A model generated the notes under the pieces. The model saw only the letters and a list, made by a program, of their open reading frames with translations, was not told where the DNA came from and made no database searches. The translations under genes were made by a program, and so were the position numbers. A stretch of 19,878 bases of DNA from the NCBI GenBank assembly GCA_002333145.1, contig DDBN01000115.1, forward strand, positions 1 to 19,878. Direction: 5' to 3'. Below are positions 7,188-14,463 of the stretch, piece after piece (the first letter of the stretch is position 1; each line of letters begins with the position of its first letter). Source of the DNA: Moraxellaceae bacterium UBA2031 (GTDB lineage Bacteria; Pseudomonadota; Gammaproteobacteria; Pseudomonadales; Moraxellaceae).

Positions 7188-8465
7188 ATGTCTTCCATTC
7201 GTCGTGTCGCCATCATCGGTGGTAATCGTATTCCCTTCGCCCGCTCCAATGGTGCCTATGGCACTGCGTCCAACCTGGACATGCTGACAGCGGCCATTGA
7301 TGGACTGGTCAGTCGCTATAAGCTGGAGGGTGAGCGTCTCGGTGAGGTGGCTGCCGGAGCGGTGCTTAAGCTGTCCCGCGATTTCAACATGACCCGTGAA
7401 GTGGTGCTGAGTACCAAGCTAGCACCAGAAACCCCTGCATGCGATATGCAGCAAGCATGTGGAACCGGTCTTCAGGCACTCAATTACATTGCCAACAAGA
7501 TTGCTACTGGCCAAATTGAGTGTGGTATTGGCGGCGGGGTTGATACCACCTCCGATGCACCGATTGCTGTTAGCGACGAGTTGCGTCAGTTCTTGCTGTC
7601 ACTGAACCGTTGCAAGGACAACAAGCAGCGCCTTAAGGCGCTAACCAAGTTTCGCCCTAGCATGATGGGTATTGAAGTCCCCAATAATGGCGAGCCACGT
7701 ACCGGTCTGTCCATGGGCGATCATCAGGCTCTCACGACCGCCGAGTGGGGCATTTCTCGTGAAGCTCAGGATGAGCTGGCTTTCCTGTCGCATAAAAATA
7801 TGGCAGCGGCGTATGAGCGTGGTTTCTTCAAAGATTTGATCACCCCATACATGGGTTTGGAGCGTGACGATAATTTGCGTCCTGGCTCCACGATGGAGAA
7901 ACTGGCGACATTGAAGCCCTGCTTTGGTGACAAAGAAAAGGGCACAATGACCCCTGGAAATTCGACGCCGCTAACAGATGGTGCATCGGCTGTGCTGTTG
8001 GCATCCGAAGAGTGGGCCAAAGCCCATAACTTTCCAGTGCTGGCTTATTTAAGCACTGTAGAGGTAGCGGCTATCGATTTTGTGCACAAGAAAGAAGGCC
8101 TGCTGATGGCTCCTGCTTATGCCGTTGCTCGCTTACTGGCCCGTACCGGCCTGACGTTGCAGGATTTTGATTACTACGAAATTCATGAGGCTTTTGCGGG
8201 TCAAGTTCTGTCCACGCTCAAGGCATGGGAAGATGCAAAATTCTGCAAAGACCGTCTGGGTCTCGACAAGCCATTGGGCAGTATTGACCGTAGCAAGCTC
8301 AACGTGAACGGCTCCTCACTGGCAGCAGGGCATCCTTTTGCGGCTACTGGTGGTCGTATCGTTGCATCAGCGGCAAAAATGCTCAATGAAAAGGGCAGTG
8401 GCCGTGTCTTGGTTTCCATTTGCGCAGCGGGTGGTCAGGGTGTTGTGGCGATCATCGAAAGATGA
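7188..8465 (+). CDS. Acetyl-CoA C-acyltransferase (thiolase, FadA2/FadI-like)
   Basis: This 425-residue thiolase catalyses the reversible thiolysis of 3-oxoacyl-CoA or condensation of acyl-CoA units. The nucleophile is Cys91 (QQACGTG), HEAF is at 333-336, the general-base His382 is in AAGHPFAATGGR, and the second catalytic Cys412 is in ICAAGGQG. All catalytic residues are present and the length is that of the long FadI/FadA2 subgroup. The ATG at 7188 has CAGGAG about 10 bp upstream. It is divergent from the FabG4-like reductase and MaoC hydratase, and no trifunctional fadB/fadJ partner lies next to it. The context therefore suggests work with the (R)-hydroxyacyl enzymes rather than classical FadAB beta-oxidation. 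Substrate chain length cannot be read from the sequence. Confidence 0.9.
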   Translation: MSSIRRVAIIGGNRIPFARSNGAYGTASNLDMLTAAIDGLVSRYKLEGERLGEVAAGAVLKLSRDFNMTREVVLSTKLAPETPACDMQQACGTGLQALNYIANKIATGQIECGIGGGVDTTSDAPIAVSDELRQFLLSLNRCKDNKQRLKALTKFRPSMMGIEVPNNGEPRTGLSMGDHQALTTAEWGISREAQDELAFLSHKNMAAAYERGFFKDLITPYMGLERDDNLRPGSTMEKLATLKPCFGDKEKGTMTPGNSTPLTDGASAVLLASEEWAKAHNFPVLAYLSTVEVAAIDFVHKKEGLLMAPAYAVARLLARTGLTLQDFDYYEIHEAFAGQVLSTLKAWEDAKFCKDRLGLDKPLGSIDRSKLNVNGSSLAAGHPFAATGGRIVASAAKMLNEKGSGRVLVSICAAGGQGVVAIIER

Positions 8466-8477
8466 TGGTTGATTGAT

Positions 8478-8511
8478 ACAAAAAAGCCCGCTTAATTGCG
8501 GGCTTTTTTGT
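8478..8511. terminator. Bidirectional intrinsic terminator after the thiolase gene
   Basis: Arms of 14 bp (8478-8491 and 8498-8511) pair perfectly around the loop TTAATT. The GC core AGCCCGC/GCGGGCT is flanked by A6 and T6 runs. It lies 12 bp after the thiolase stop and also faces the end of the convergent psiF-like gene. Confidence 0.93.
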
Positions 8512-8555
8512 GGGTCTAGTTATCGTGAAGATCACTATTAAAATTATGGGTGGTA

Positions 8556-8864
8556 TTAATTATTTTTTATGCAGTCGTCCATGAAAACAGTTCGCGCATC
8601 TCCAGACATTTCACCGGCCTTGCGGTTGCACTCACTAACTTTTGCAAATATGGGTGGTACATTGGTCGCTTGAGTTTTCTTGCGCACACAAATAGCTATT
8701 GCTTGACGACGAGCCTCGCCAGTCAGGTCATCTGACATTTCGTTGCAGGCATTACGCGCAGAGTGACTAATGCTGGCCTGAGAAGCCATCACGCTATTTG
8801 CCAAGCCAAGAGTCGCTAGCAAAAGAAGAAAGCGGCATCCGTTGATTAATGTTATTTTTTTCAT
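8556..8864 (-). CDS. Small exported PsiF-repeat protein
   Basis: This is a 102-residue protein with a classical signal peptide: MKK, a hydrophobic core through LLLLATLGLANSVMA, and a likely cleavage after VMA-S. The mature part has two copies of a Cys-containing motif, NACNEMSDDLTGEARRQAIAIC and ECNRKAGEMSGDARTVFMDDC, matching the PsiF repeat pattern (C, about 8 residues, L/M-x-G-x-x-R, then C). The two Cys pairs may form disulfides in the periplasm. PsiF-family function is not established, although E. coli psiF belongs to the phosphate regulon. I saw no clear pho box upstream. ATG 8864 is preferred over an in-frame ATG at 8873 because ATGAAAAAA begins a normal signal peptide and GGA sits just upstream. 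The surrounding DNA is more AT-rich than its neighbours. Confidence 0.75.
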   Translation of the reverse strand: MKKITLINGCRFLLLLATLGLANSVMASQASISHSARNACNEMSDDLTGEARRQAIAICVRKKTQATNVPPIFAKVSECNRKAGEMSGDARTVFMDDCIKNN

Positions 8865-9018
8865 GACGTCCATTCCATGGGGATCGCGTATACAACTATC
8901 AATCAGTTTATAAATTATGTCGATCTGATTCTAGAAGGCTGGCTGGAATTTAGCATTTATTCAGTTATTTCCGATGAACGGCTTTATTTCCGGGTTATAA
9001 CTTGTGATCTGCGCCTTG

Positions 9019-9891
9019 TTATTCTTTTCTCTGTAGTCTAGCTAGCAGGCTAGAGGTATCCCAGCGTCCTCCGCCCATTGCCTGAACTTCAGCGTAAAAC
9101 TGGTCTACCAAGGCAGTGATGGGCAGTGTGGCCCCTGTAAGTCGGGCCTCGTTTTGGCAAATAGCCAGATCCTTCCGCATCCAGTCCACGGCAAACCCGT
9201 GTTCATATTCACCGGCTATCATGGTTTTATGGCGATTTAGCATCTGCCAGCTGGAAGCAGCCCCCTGAGAAACCGCTTCCATTGCCTTCTCCACATCAAG
9301 GTTGGCCTTTTCTGCGAAATGCATTCCCTCTGCTAAAGCTTGTACCAAGCCCGCTACGCATATCTGATTGACCATCTTGGTGAGCTGTCCATTACCGACT
9401 GGGCCCATATGGGTAATGGCGCGCGCGTAATGCCGAATAATGAGCTCAGCATCGGTAACATCAGTCTCAGATCCACCGCACATGATGGTCAGTTGGCCGT
9501 TAACGGCGCCTTGCTGGCCTCCAGAGACCGGGGCATCAACAAAGCGCGCCCCTGCGCTAGCAACACTGCTGGCAAGCTCTCGGCTAACGGAGGCAGATAC
9601 CGTTGAATGGTCAATCAGTAGTGCTCTCGGTTTAAGGCCGTACAGCGCACCCTCTGGGCCCGTAATGACCTCACGTAGATCATCATCATTACCAACGCAG
9701 GTAATCACAATATCCGCATTTTTGGCGGCACTGGCAGGTGATGGCGCCTTATTTCCGCTAAATTCGCTGCACCAAGCTTCGGCCTTGCAGAGTGTTCTAT
9801 TAAACACCGTGACGCTGAGTCCGGCGCGGGCAAGATGGCCGGCCATGGGGTAGCCCATCGTGCCAAGTCCGATAAAGGCGATTGTGGTCAT
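9019..9891 (-). CDS. Beta-hydroxyacid dehydrogenase (3-hydroxyisobutyrate DH / glyoxylate-succinic semialdehyde reductase family)
   Basis: This 290-residue dehydrogenase shows the four hallmarks of the family: GLGTMG (8-13) for the dinucleotide, DAPVSGG (119-125) for substrate, GNGQLTKMVNQ with catalytic Lys172 and Asn175, and Lys240-Asp241 near the second cofactor contact. The loop after beta-2 reads NRTLCK (31-36), the NRTxxK pattern linked to NADPH use in plant and bacterial glyoxylate/succinic semialdehyde reductases. NADPH-dependent aldehyde reduction is therefore more likely than NAD-dependent 3-hydroxyisobutyrate oxidation, but the exact substrate is open. AAAGGA precedes the ATG at 9891. 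No valine-catabolism (mmsA, acyl-CoA dehydrogenase) or glycerate genes are adjacent. It lies downstream of gltA in the same direction, separated from it by a terminator, so it is probably a separate transcript. Confidence 0.85.
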   Translation of the reverse strand: MTTIAFIGLGTMGYPMAGHLARAGLSVTVFNRTLCKAEAWCSEFSGNKAPSPASAAKNADIVITCVGNDDDLREVITGPEGALYGLKPRALLIDHSTVSASVSRELASSVASAGARFVDAPVSGGQQGAVNGQLTIMCGGSETDVTDAELIIRHYARAITHMGPVGNGQLTKMVNQICVAGLVQALAEGMHFAEKANLDVEKAMEAVSQGAASSWQMLNRHKTMIAGEYEHGFAVDWMRKDLAICQNEARLTGATLPITALVDQFYAEVQAMGGGRWDTSSLLARLQRKE

Positions 9892-9961
9892 GATTTGATT
9901 CCTTTGTTGGTCAGCCCATCAAAACTACGTTGCTGAAGCGTTTATGCCAATCAGCAGACAC

Positions 9962-9984
9962 AAAAAAGGCCGCATTAAGCGGCC
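9962..9984 (-). terminator. Intrinsic terminator of gltA
   Basis: On the minus strand GGCCGC (9984-9979), the loop TTAAT and GCGGCC (9973-9968) form a stem followed directly by TTTTTT. It sits about 20 bp after the gltA stop and separates gltA from the dehydrogenase gene. Confidence 0.9.
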
Positions 9985-10003
9985 CATTTTGAGGGTTCGG
10001 CGG

Positions 10004-11284
10004 TTAACGCTTACCCAGATCAGTAAAGTCACGTTGCGTGTGGCCAGTGTAGAGCTGACGCGGGCGACCGATCTTGTAAGGAGCCGAATGCATTTCCAGC
10101 CAGTGTGCGATCCAGCCAGGTGTACGGCCGAGAGCAAAAATGACCGTAAACATGCTAGGTGGAATGCCAATAGCCTTGAGGATGATGCCGGAGTAAAAAT
10201 CTACATTCGGATACAGGCGGCGAGACACAAAGTAATCGTCCTTGAGGGCGATTTCTTCCAGCTTCATGGCAAGTTCAAGCTGCGGATCTTCGATACCCAG
10301 TGCGCTAAGAACTTCATCACACGTCTGCTTCATCACCTTGGCGCGAGGGTCAAAGTTTTTGTACACGCGATGACCAAACCCCATCAGTTTGGTGCTGTCG
10401 TTTTTGTCTTTTACGCGACGTATAAAGTCATCCAAGTTGGAGACGTCACCAATTTCATCGAGCATCTTCAGTACAGCTTCGTTGGCTCCGCCGTGTGAAG
10501 GACCCCAGAGTGCGGCAATACCAGCTGCGATACAGGCGTAAGGATTTGCACCGGTTGAGCCCGTCAGTCGTACTGTGGAGGTAGAGGCATTCTGCTCGTG
10601 GTCAGCATGAAGGATGAAAATGCGATCCATTGCCTTGGCTAGAACCGGATTCACTACGTAATCGGCACAAGGGGTGGCAAACATCATGTGCAGGAAATTT
10701 TCGGCGTAGCTCAGATCGTTGCGTGGATACACAAACGGCTGACCAGCGTTGTATTTATAGCTCATGGCTGCAATTGTCGGCATTTTCGCGATTAGGCGAA
10801 TGGCGGCAATACGGCGATGCTCCGGATTATTAATGTCCAGATTGTCGTGATAGAACGCAGATAGGGCACCCACAACGCCACACATAACAGCCATCGGATG
10901 AGCATCACGACGGAAGCCACGATAGAAAAACTGTAGCTGCTCGTGAACCATAGTGTGATTGGTCACGCGGCCGACAAAGTCTTCCTTTTGTGCGGTATTC
11001 GGGAGTTCACCGTTCAGCAGCAGGTAGCAGGTTTCCAAGTAGTCGGACTTTTCTGCCAACTGCTCGATAGGATAACCGCGGTGCAGCAGTACACCCTTAT
11101 CACCATCAATGAAGGTGATTTTTGATTCGCAGGCTGCAGTGGACATGAAGCCTGGGTCATAGGTGAAAAAGCCTTGGGCAAGGACTTCTTTCACATCAAT
11201 AACGTCTGGTCCCATGGTGCCGGACGTGACGGGAAGATCAATCGACTTGTCGTCGATGGTCAGTGTGACTTTTTTACCCGACAT
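10004..11284 (-). CDS. gltA: Citrate synthase (type II, hexameric)
   Basis: This 426-residue cytosolic enzyme condenses acetyl-CoA and oxaloacetate to citrate in the first step of the TCA cycle. The catalytic residues fall at exactly the E. coli positions: His264 (GPSHGG), His305 (MGFGHRVYK) and Asp362 (NVDFYSG). The conserved HADHEQNAST segment (226-235) is present. The length and long N-terminal domain place it in the Gram-negative NADH-sensitive hexameric group. Allosteric inhibition by NADH is known for that group and only inferred here. AGGAGA precedes the ATG at 11284. A strong promoter lies about 130 bp upstream, giving a long leader. It is transcribed away from sdhCDAB, the arrangement common in gammaproteobacteria. 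Confidence 0.97.
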   Translation of the reverse strand: MSGKKVTLTIDDKSIDLPVTSGTMGPDVIDVKEVLAQGFFTYDPGFMSTAACESKITFIDGDKGVLLHRGYPIEQLAEKSDYLETCYLLLNGELPNTAQKEDFVGRVTNHTMVHEQLQFFYRGFRRDAHPMAVMCGVVGALSAFYHDNLDINNPEHRRIAAIRLIAKMPTIAAMSYKYNAGQPFVYPRNDLSYAENFLHMMFATPCADYVVNPVLAKAMDRIFILHADHEQNASTSTVRLTGSTGANPYACIAAGIAALWGPSHGGANEAVLKMLDEIGDVSNLDDFIRRVKDKNDSTKLMGFGHRVYKNFDPRAKVMKQTCDEVLSALGIEDPQLELAMKLEEIALKDDYFVSRRLYPNVDFYSGIILKAIGIPPSMFTVIFALGRTPGWIAHWLEMHSAPYKIGRPRQLYTGHTQRDFTDLGKR

Positions 11285-11413
11285 GGCAGTCTCCTATACG
11301 AGCCATTTAATTCATGACTCTGGCTTCAGCGCGATCGAAGGTGATTTGCAAGCTTGGCTCTCCGGGGTCCGGAATGCGAAGACGGGGCAAAAACGCTTCG
11401 GGGAAGGCGCGCT

Positions 11414-11441
11414 AGCATAATTTGTGAGGGGATTTTGTCAA
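11414..11441 (-). promoter_or_regulatory. gltA: Sigma-70 promoter of gltA
   Basis: On the minus strand a perfect -35 TTGACA (11441-11436), a 16-bp spacer and TATGCT (11419-11414) form a near-consensus promoter. The start of transcription should lie about 120 nt upstream of the gltA ATG. Confidence 0.75.
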
Positions 11442-11547
11442 CAAACGGTTACAGAAGAACTGTCTCTTTCTGCGCTAGATCAGTCCAAATGATCATCTTT
11501 ATAGCGTGACTGACGAGTTCCTTTGATTTTGACCTCTCCTTGTTATG

Positions 11548-11575
11548 TTGACGGCTAGGAGCGACCCGGTAATAA
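11548..11575 (+). promoter_or_regulatory. Possible second (upstream) promoter of sdhCDAB
   Basis: TTGACG (11548-11553), a 16-bp spacer and TAATAA (11570-11575) resemble a sigma-70 promoter. It would give a leader of about 210 nt before sdhC. This call is weaker than the downstream one because the -10 is less typical. Confidence 0.4.
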
Positions 11576-11636
11576 AGGGTGCAGCAGAACCGAATATCAA
11601 ACAACCGAGGGGGTGCCACACAATCATGTTACCCGT

Positions 11637-11665
11637 TTGTAATTCGGGGGGGGCAGGATTATACT
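11637..11665 (+). promoter_or_regulatory. Sigma-70 promoter of sdhCDAB
   Basis: TTGTAA (11637-11642), a 17-bp spacer and TATACT (11660-11665) match the consensus well. The spacer contains an unbroken G8 run. The predicted leader before the sdhC GTG is about 118 nt. Confidence 0.65.
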
Positions 11666-11789
11666 TTGCGCCCGGTTTTGCGCTGGCACTTGTTTTTTCT
11701 TAAAGTCAAAGAAATTCAACGGCTTAGCGTTTTAATCCATGCTCTCCCTTAGGTCTGCCTCCACCGAGGCCCCGAACAGGAAACCCGCA

Positions 11790-12179
11790 GTGAAAAGCAA
11801 TCGACCAGTCAATCTCAGCCTGTCGACCGTTTTGGCCGTCAATTCATCTCCGGTTGCCATCGCCTCAATTCTTCATCGTATATCTGGCGTGGTGATCTTC
11901 CTTCTTATCCCTGTTCTGCTTTATGTGCTGCAGCAGTCCTTGGCATCCGAGGCCGCTTTTGCAGCCATGAAAACGGATATCTTGGGCGGCTTGGTCGGGG
12001 GCTTTCTGGTATTTGTTGCCCTTGCTGGCCTGATTTTTCATTTGGTCGCCGGTATCAAACACCTTATTCAGGATTTCGGTGTGGCTGAGTCCTTGCAAGG
12101 CGGTCGCCTCTTTGCCTCATTGGCAATAGTGGTGGCAGGCATCCTCATTCTTTGTGCGTTAGCTTGGATGGTGCTCTGA
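11790..12179 (+). CDS. sdhC: Succinate dehydrogenase cytochrome b556 subunit
   Basis: This is a 129-residue membrane anchor of Complex II with three hydrophobic helices (about 32-50, 65-88 and 107-127). The heme-b ligand is His84 in FHLVAGIKH, the same number as in E. coli SdhC. SILHRISG supplies the quinone-site Ser26 and Arg30. I chose the GTG at 11790, preceded by AGGAAA, because the protein then starts VKSNRPVNL as in homologues. An in-frame ATG at 11739 would add 17 non-conserved residues and has no ribosome-binding site. It is the first gene of sdhCDAB, and its TGA shares one base with the sdhD ATG. Confidence 0.93.
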   Translation: MKSNRPVNLSLSTVLAVNSSPVAIASILHRISGVVIFLLIPVLLYVLQQSLASEAAFAAMKTDILGGLVGGFLVFVALAGLIFHLVAGIKHLIQDFGVAESLQGGRLFASLAIVVAGILILCALAWMVL

Positions 12180-12547
12180 TGAGATACAGCGCAACGAGTT
12201 TTAGTCGTTCTGGCGTGTCCGACTGGCTGGCACAGCGTGTCAGTGCTTATATTCTGGCCGCCTATTTTGTGGTGATCGTCGGTTTTTTGCTATGCAATCC
12301 TGGCCTTGAATACGCGCAGTGGAAAGAGTTCATGAGCGGTAATGCCATGCGCCTCTTTTCATTGACGGCGCTTCTGGCACTGGCCGCCCATGCGTGGGTA
12401 GGTATGTGGACGGTCTTTACCGATTACTTGACCGAGCGTCAGATGGGAGCCAAGGCAACCATCATTCGCCTTGCTCTACAGACAGGCATGGTTATTGGTG
12501 TTTTTGTTTACGTGGTCTGGGGTATCCAGATCTTGTGGGGGAACTGA
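12179..12547 (+). CDS. sdhD: Succinate dehydrogenase membrane anchor subunit
   Basis: The 122-residue second anchor of Complex II has three membrane helices. His71 (LAAHAWVGMW) is the second heme-b ligand, and Asp82-Tyr83 (FTDYL) contribute to the ubiquinone site. All three residues carry the same numbers as in E. coli SdhD. The ATG overlaps the sdhC stop (TGATG), indicating translational coupling that keeps the two anchors in equal amounts. It is followed after 3 bp by sdhA. Confidence 0.93.
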   Translation: MRYSATSFSRSGVSDWLAQRVSAYILAAYFVVIVGFLLCNPGLEYAQWKEFMSGNAMRLFSLTALLALAAHAWVGMWTVFTDYLTERQMGAKATIIRLALQTGMVIGVFVYVVWGIQILWGN

Positions 12548-12550
12548 TTC

Positions 12551-14368
12551 ATGGCCGACGCAATCAACGCGACCAATATTCCGACTCTGACCTTTGACGC
12601 TGTAATTGTTGGTGGTGGTGGCTCTGGCATGCGTGCCTCGCTACAGCTAGCCCGTGCAGGTCTGAAAGTTGCGGTACTGACCAAAGTATTTCCAACTCGT
12701 TCGCATACCGTTGCAGCACAGGGTGGTATCGGCGCTTCGCTCGGCAACATGAACGAAGACAATTGGCATTATCATTTTTACGACACCATCAAGGGTTCCG
12801 ATTGGCTCGGTGACCAAGATGCTATCGAGTTTATGTGCCGCGAAGCGCCAAAAATGGTGTATGAGCTGGAACATCTTGGTATGCCGTTTGATCGTAATGA
12901 AGACGGTACTATTTACCAGCGCCCGTTCGGTGGTCATACCGCTAACTATGGTGAAAAACCGGTTCAGCGCGCGTGTGCTGCAGCTGACCGTACGGGTCAT
13001 GCACTGCTGCATACGCTGTATCAAGCCAATCTGGCAGCCAAGACAGAGTTCTTTGTTGAGTGGATTGCTCTTGATCTGATCCGTGACGAAGACGGTGATG
13101 TGCTGGGTGTGTCAGCCATCGATCTAGCAACGGGCAACGTGGCAATTTTTCAGGCCAAGTGCACGCTGTTTGCCACGGGTGGTGCAGGGCGTATTTATCA
13201 AGCATCGACCAATGCGTTCATCAATACCGGCGATGGCCTCGGTATGGCAGCTCGTGCCGGTATCCCGCTGGAAGACATGGAGTTCTGGCAGTTCCACCCA
13301 ACTGGCGTAGCCGGTGCTGGTGTGTTGCTGACCGAGGGCTGTCGCGGAGAAGGTGGTCTGCTGCGTAACAAGAATGGCGAGCGTTTCATGGAGCGTTACG
13401 CGCCAAACCTGAAAGACTTGGCTCCGCGAGACTTCGTGTCCCGCTCCATGGATCAAGAGATTAAAGAAGGCCGTGGCTGCGGCCCGAACGGTGATTATGT
13501 AGTTCTCGATCTAACCCATCTGGGTGCCGAGACGATCCATAAGCGCCTGCCGTCCGTGTATGAAATTGGCAAGAACTTTGCCAACGTTGATTGCACTAAG
13601 GAACCGATTCCTGTGGTGCCGACCATTCACTATCAAATGGGTGGTATCCCGACCAATATCAATGGTCAGGTGGTAGTGCCAAAAGATGGCAACCCCAACA
13701 CCGTGGTGAAGGGCTTCTATGCCATTGGTGAGTGCTCCTGCGTGTCTGTGCATGGCGCCAACCGCCTTGGTACCAACTCGCTGCTTGATCTCATTGTGTT
13801 TGGTAAGGCCGCAGGTGATCACATCATCGAGACGGTTGCCAAGGCGCCGGCTGCCCAAAAGCCGCTTCCTGTGGATGCTTTGGACAAGACACTGGCCCGC
13901 ATTGCTCGTCTCGACAACTCCACTGGTGGCGAGTACAGCCAAGACGTAGCTAACGATATGCGTCGTGCCATGCAAACGCATGCGGGTGTATTCCGTACCC
14001 AGGCGTTGCTGGATGAAGGTATCGATAAGATCCTCGATATTGAAAAGCGTATTGCCAATATTCACCTTAAGGATAAGTCCAAGGTGTTCAATACCGGGCG
14101 CATTGAGGCACTGGAACTCGAAAATCTGATCGAAGCTGCTAAGGCCACGATCATCTCTGCTGCTGCCCGTAAGGAATGTCGTGGTGCTCACACAATGGTG
14201 GACTACGAGCGCCCAGTGGATGATCCCGAGTGCCCATTGGGTCGTAACGACAAAGAGTGGATGAAGCACACTTTGTGGTTCAAGGAAGATAATCGTCTTG
14301 ACTACAAGCCAGTGAAGATGAAGCCGCTGACGGTGGATACTGTGCCACCCATGCCGCGTACCTTCTAA
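12551..14368 (+). CDS. sdhA: Succinate dehydrogenase flavoprotein subunit
   Basis: This 605-residue catalytic subunit oxidises succinate to fumarate on the cytoplasmic face of the inner membrane. GGGGSGM (21-27) binds the FAD ADP moiety. His52 in TRSHTVAAQGG is the residue for covalent FAD attachment. HPTG (249-252), TEGCRGEGG and HGANRLGTNSLLDL (from about 401, Arg405) form the substrate site. The C-terminal region RPVDDPEC...WMKHTLWF is standard. Maturation would need an SdhE-type flavinylation factor, which is not in this window. GGGGGAAC precedes the ATG. A 95-bp gap with hairpins separates it from sdhB, unlike the tight spacing of the first three genes. Confidence 0.97.
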   Translation: MADAINATNIPTLTFDAVIVGGGGSGMRASLQLARAGLKVAVLTKVFPTRSHTVAAQGGIGASLGNMNEDNWHYHFYDTIKGSDWLGDQDAIEFMCREAPKMVYELEHLGMPFDRNEDGTIYQRPFGGHTANYGEKPVQRACAAADRTGHALLHTLYQANLAAKTEFFVEWIALDLIRDEDGDVLGVSAIDLATGNVAIFQAKCTLFATGGAGRIYQASTNAFINTGDGLGMAARAGIPLEDMEFWQFHPTGVAGAGVLLTEGCRGEGGLLRNKNGERFMERYAPNLKDLAPRDFVSRSMDQEIKEGRGCGPNGDYVVLDLTHLGAETIHKRLPSVYEIGKNFANVDCTKEPIPVVPTIHYQMGGIPTNINGQVVVPKDGNPNTVVKGFYAIGECSCVSVHGANRLGTNSLLDLIVFGKAAGDHIIETVAKAPAAQKPLPVDALDKTLARIARLDNSTGGEYSQDVANDMRRAMQTHAGVFRTQALLDEGIDKILDIEKRIANIHLKDKSKVFNTGRIEALELENLIEAAKATIISAAARKECRGAHTMVDYERPVDDPECPLGRNDKEWMKHTLWFKEDNRLDYKPVKMKPLTVDTVPPMPRTF

Positions 14369-14381
14369 AGCTGTTCCGTTG

Positions 14382-14436
14382 CCCTCGTTAAGAAGAGGGT
14401 GACTGCGAGAGGGGAGGGAATTGAGATTTCCTCCCC
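14382..14436 (+). other. Tandem stem-loops in the sdhA-sdhB gap
   Basis: Two hairpins lie between sdhA and sdhB. A small one pairs CCCTC (14382-14386) with GAGGG (14395-14399). A larger one pairs GGGGAGGGAA (14411-14420) with TTTCCTCCCC (14427-14436), ten pairs including one G-U, around a 6-nt loop. Neither is followed by a T-run, so they are not standard terminators. They could act in mRNA processing or stability and so set SdhB supply relative to SdhA. Confidence 0.55.
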
Positions 14437-14463
14437 CCGATCCGAGAATTGAAGAGGCACACC

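Larger units (their letters stand above)
11285..11789. promoter_or_regulatory. Divergent gltA / sdhC control region
   Basis: No gene is visible in these 505 bp. They hold a near-consensus minus-strand promoter for gltA, one good and one weaker plus-strand promoter for sdhC, and a G8 run at 11646-11653 inside the spacer of the better one. The leaders are about 120 nt on each side. The gltA leader can form small stems, such as TCCGG-ACC-CCGGA on the minus strand. I found no clear CRP, ArcA or Fur consensus by eye. Confidence 0.75.

Noticed and set aside
8548..8662. Short direct repeat ATGGGTGGTA at two places in and after the psiF-like gene
   Set aside because: Two 10-bp copies about 100 bp apart in AT-rich sequence are compatible with chance, and no flanking target-site or mobile-element features exist.
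11739..11789. ATG start for sdhC 17 codons upstream
   Set aside because: No ribosome-binding site. The GTG at 11790 has AGGAAA and starts at the conserved VKSNRPVNL.
13511..14269. 252-codon open frame antisense to sdhA
   Set aside because: It lies wholly inside sdhA on the opposite strand, resembles no known family, and is explained by codon bias of sdhA.
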